Origin: Actinomycetospora soli | Lineage (GTDB): Bacteria > Actinomycetota > Actinomycetes > Mycobacteriales > Pseudonocardiaceae | DNA length: 64,000 nt | Assembly: GCF_021026295.1 (NCBI RefSeq) | Contig: NZ_JAJNDA010000022.1 | Location: 16,342-80,341 of the forward strand | Direction of reading: 5' to 3' | Shown: one piece after another, positions 61,955 through 64,000 of the stretch | How the letters are laid out: the number at the start of each line of letters is the position of its first letter | Numbering within the stretch: the stretch's first letter is position 1 | Program-made: the position numbers and the translations under genes | The notes under the pieces: model-generated | Databases searched by the model: none | Told to the model about the DNA's origin: nothing | Seen by the model: the letters and a program-made list of their open reading frames with translations, nothing else

Positions 61955-62455
61955 TCAGGGCGCGACGCGGCGCATCCGCACGACCGCCACCCCGGCCGTG
62001 TCGCGCTCCCGCCCGACCTCGACGTAGCCGAAGCGGCCGTACAGCGCGAGGTTGCCGGTGCTGCGCTCCCCCGTCACCAGCACGGTCTCCGTGCCGGGTG
62101 CGAGGTCCGCGTGGGCGGCGCGCAGGAGGAGCGAGCCGATACCGCGGCCCTGCAGGTCGGGCGCGACGGCAGCGCGGCCGAGCACGGCCGGCCCGGGACC
62201 CTCGAGGGCCCGCAGCCGCACGCTGCCGGCCAGCCGGGTGCCGACCCAGGCCGCCCACCCGAGCGTCCCCGGGTGCACGAGGTCCGCCGCCAGGTCGGCG
62301 GGGGTCTCGACCAGCGGCGGGATGGCGAAGGTGTCGTACAGGCGCCCCTCGGAGAGGAACGCCGCGTACTGCACGGTGAGGGCCTCGCCCGCGTGGTCGG
62401 GTCCGAGCCGGTCGACGACGACCGGCACCGGCTCGGCGTCGGGAACCGACGTCAT
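61955..62455 (-). CDS. GNAT N-acetyltransferase
   Basis: A 166-residue acetyltransferase: [21 protein letters not shown], the acetyl-CoA motif [20 protein letters not shown], and [19 protein letters not shown]. Substrate unknown. ATG overlaps the yebC stop (ATGA), so it is translated with yebC; the Pro/Ala-rich membrane gene follows without a gap. Confidence 0.92.
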   Translation of the reverse strand: MTSVPDAEPVPVVVDRLGPDHAGEALTVQYAAFLSEGRLYDTFAIPPLVETPADLAADLVHPGTLGWAAWVGTRLAGSVRLRALEGPGPAVLGRAAVAPDLQGRGIGSLLLRAAHADLAPGTETVLVTGERSTGNLALYGRFGYVEVGRERDTAGVAVVRMRRVAP

Positions 62456-63213
62456 CCCACCTCGGCCATGACCTCGTCGGAGGCGTCGAAGTTCGAGTAG
62501 ACGTTCTGGACGTCGTCGGAGTCCTCGAGCGCGTCGATGATGCGCAGCACCTTGCGGGCACCGTCGGCGTCGACCTCGACGTTCATCGACGGGACGAACG
62601 ACGCCTCCGCCGAGTCGTAGTCGATCCCGCCGTCCTGCAGCGCGGTGCGGACCGCCACGAGGTCGGTCGGCTCGCAGAGGATCTCGAAGTTCTCGCCGAG
62701 GTCGTTGACCTCCTCGGCGCCGGCCTCGAGGACGGCGAGCAGGAGGTCGTCCTCGGCCAGCTCGGTGCCGCCCTGCTCCTTGGCGACGATGATGACGCCC
62801 TTGCGGTTGAACAGGTACGCCACGGAGCCCGGGTCGGCCATGGCACCGCCGTTGCGGTTCATGGCGGTGCGGACCTCGCCGGCGGCGCGGTTCTTGTTGT
62901 CGGTCAGGCACTCGATGAGCACCGCGATACCGCCCGGGGCGTAGCCCTCGTAGGTGATCGCCTGGTAGTCGGCGCCGCCGGCCTCGGCCCCGGACCCGCG
63001 CTTGACGGCGCGGTCGATGTTGTCGTTCGGGACCGACGTCTTCTTGGCCTTCTGGATGGCGTCGTAGAGCGTCGGGTTCGCCGCCGGGTCGCCGCCGCCG
63101 GTCCGCGCGGCGACCTCGATGTTCTTGATCAGCTTCGCGAACATCTTGCCGCGCTTGGCGTCGATGGCGGCCTTCTTGTGCTTCGTCGTCGCCCACTTGG
63201 AGTGGCCGCTCAT
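62452..63213 (-). CDS. yebC: YebC/PmpR-family protein
   Basis: A 253-residue member of the YebC family, seen as transcription regulators and, in recent work, as translation factors for proline-rich stalls. Seen: the invariant [23 protein letters not shown] start, [53 protein letters not shown] and the C-terminal third domain. Start ATG 63213 follows GCGGGAG. In many actinobacteria yebC precedes ruvC; here it is followed instead by an acetyltransferase. Confidence 0.95.
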   Translation of the reverse strand: MSGHSKWATTKHKKAAIDAKRGKMFAKLIKNIEVAARTGGGDPAANPTLYDAIQKAKKTSVPNDNIDRAVKRGSGAEAGGADYQAITYEGYAPGGIAVLIECLTDNKNRAAGEVRTAMNRNGGAMADPGSVAYLFNRKGVIIVAKEQGGTELAEDDLLLAVLEAGAEEVNDLGENFEILCEPTDLVAVRTALQDGGIDYDSAEASFVPSMNVEVDADGARKVLRIIDALEDSDDVQNVYSNFDASDEVMAEVG

Positions 63214-63514
63214 GGCTCTCCCGCCCTTCGTCGTCCGCGCGTGGCCGTGCGGCTCCGGCCTACCGTGGTCCACGGGACTCGGGTGCCGGCGCCGGCACGG
63301 GCGGCGAGGACCCACTGCGGGGCCCATCGCGCTCCTACCTCGGACATCGAGTCTACCGGCGGGGCCTCCTTCCCGACGACGGGTCGCCCCCCGGCCGGGC
63401 CGGGAGGGTCCTCGTGACGCGGGAGGGATCGTTGCTGCTTCGTGATCTTGGGTGGGGCGGTCAGCGGGGCGGATGCGGCCGTGGTTGTCGGGGGTTCGAA
63501 CTACAGTTCGGATC
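63214..63514. other. Spacer between yebC and the 13E12 gene
   Basis: A 301-base divergent spacer. It holds a 14-mer copy (63371-63384), a GTGCCGGCGCCGGCAC palindrome near 63283, and on the minus strand TAGACT (63350-63355), the same -10-like hexamer seen at rnpB and a likely yebC promoter element. The right end holds the SOS-like box. Confidence 0.55.
63496..63511 (+). promoter_or_regulatory. LexA (SOS) box-like site
   Basis: TCGAAC-TACA-GTTCGG, one change from the mycobacterial SOS box TCGAAC-N4-GTTCGA, four bases before the ATG of the DUF222 gene. LexA control of 13E12 genes is known in M. tuberculosis. Confidence 0.6.
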
Positions 63515-63904
63515 ATGGCGGTGGAGGCGGGGTTCTCGGGTGGTGGCGGGGTGTTCGACACGCCGCTGCCTGCGGTTCCGTGGACCGATCCGCGGGATGC
63601 GTGTGGTCAGGAGTGCGAGGCCGGTCTGGTCGCGTGGCAGGCGCGGTTGGTGCATGACGAGTGGCGTCGGGCGTGTTGGATGCTCGAGACCGCCCGGGCG
63701 CGCGCGGACACCGTGGAGCGGTGGCCGGAGCCGGATCCGCGGGTGATCGCGGCGTGTCTGGGCTGGTCGGTGGCGATGGCCGCCTCCCGGTTGGAGACCG
63801 CTTCTGGTGCGTTGCAGCGGCTGCCGCGGCTCGGCGAGGCGATGCGCGAGGGGCGGTTGGAGCAGGCGAAGGTTGAACCGCCCCGGTCAGTGGTGAGGCT
63901 CTGA
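63515..63904 (+). pseudogene. DUF222 (13E12-repeat) gene interrupted by an IS element
   Basis: The first 120 residues resemble the N-terminal part of DUF222/13E12-family proteins, which normally go on to a C-terminal HNH nuclease domain: WQARLVHDEWRRACWMLETARARAD, then SVAMAASRLETASGALQRLPRLGEAMREGRLEQAKV, the standard DUF222 signature. At about 63874 the coding pattern stops and an IS end begins; the last nine codons before the TGA are IS sequence. The rest of the gene, if still present, lies beyond the right edge. ATG 63515 starts four bases after the SOS-like box. Confidence 0.8.
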
Positions 63905-64000
63905 TGTAGCAAGGAGACTGCTGCTGTGGCCCCACCTCGGAAGTTCGACCCGGAGACCCGGGCTCGTGCGGTGCGCATGTATGAGGACCGGTTGCGTGAT
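63874..64000 (+). mobile_element. IS3-family insertion sequence, left end
   Basis: The element appears to begin with TGAACCGCCCCGG at 63874, a TG-starting terminus of the IS3 type, within the DUF222 gene, and continues past the right edge with an OrfA-type transposase reading frame. Only 127 bases are visible, so the right terminus and target duplication cannot be seen. Confidence 0.72.
63926..64000 (+). CDS. IS3-family transposase OrfA, N-terminal part
   Basis: Twenty-five codons from GTG 63926 to the edge read APPRKFDPETRARAVRMYED and end RLRD: the start of the helix-turn-helix OrfA of IS3-type transposases (usual form K-F-x-P-E-x-R-A-R-A-V-R-M). AAGGAG lies 9-15 bases upstream. OrfB, the DDE catalytic part, would follow outside the window. 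Confidence 0.8.
   Translation, partial: MAPPRKFDPETRARAVRMYEDRLRD

Overview
This is a very GC-rich window (long open frames on both strands, GTG/TTG starts, actinobacterial protein families) from an actinomycete. The gene order pepA - lpd - sucB/dlaT - TIGR01777 epimerase - lipB - lipA - DUF4191 - RDD - glnA1 ... glnE - glnA2 - TAP-like protease - panB, and later NIF3 - zinc-ribbon - phosphatase // ptpA - SURF1 - cobD, matches the Rv2213-Rv2236 neighbourhood of Mycobacterium tuberculosis as I remember it. Codon style and content suggest Pseudonocardiales (Pseudonocardia/Actinomycetospora-like); that placement is inference.

Layout. 1-12 kb: lipoyl-enzyme block, with the E3 and E2 subunits beside the two genes that make lipoate (lipB, lipA), an amine-oxidase-like flavoprotein, two secreted CAP-domain proteins and an LLM oxidoreductase. 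12-26.3 kb: nitrogen block, with glnA1 behind a good GlnR-type box, a pair of membrane-anchored trypsin-like proteases, a PLP decarboxylase translationally coupled to glnE, glnA2, a lipoprotein peptidase and panB. 26.3-45 kb: mixed housekeeping and accessory genes: F420:NADP reductase, esterase, DUF4190 and Ser/Thr/Pro-rich surface proteins, FMN lactate monooxygenase-like enzyme, PrmC-like methyltransferase, patatin, a Rieske oxygenase with a tiny zinc ribbon, heme oxygenase, polysaccharide deacetylase, Hsp20 with a MerR regulator, CsbD, DUF1264 and several VOC proteins. 44.9-45.3 kb: RNase P RNA (minus strand). 45.6-56 kb: two permeases, a four-gene minus-strand operon joined by 4-nt overlaps, ptpA/FN3K/SURF1, cobD, and a VOC-ArsR-SRPBCC-YciI-TenA operon. 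56-64 kb: MHS-type transporter, small membrane proteins, acetyltransferases, an orphan serine recombinase beside a gene-free stretch, yebC, and at the right edge a 13E12/DUF222 gene with an SOS-like box, cut by an IS3-type insertion sequence that runs off the window.

The least expected layer is repeat DNA. A 14-mer (TCCCGACGACGGGT) appears seven times, mostly at gene ends but also inside two variable protein segments. A 25-mer appears three times, once intergenic and twice inside a patatin gene. A 24-mer hairpin repeat appears twice. There are also very long perfect palindromes (40 bp at 32660; 25-bp arms at 6430). Together they suggest families of small dispersed elements that can tolerate insertion into coding sequence.
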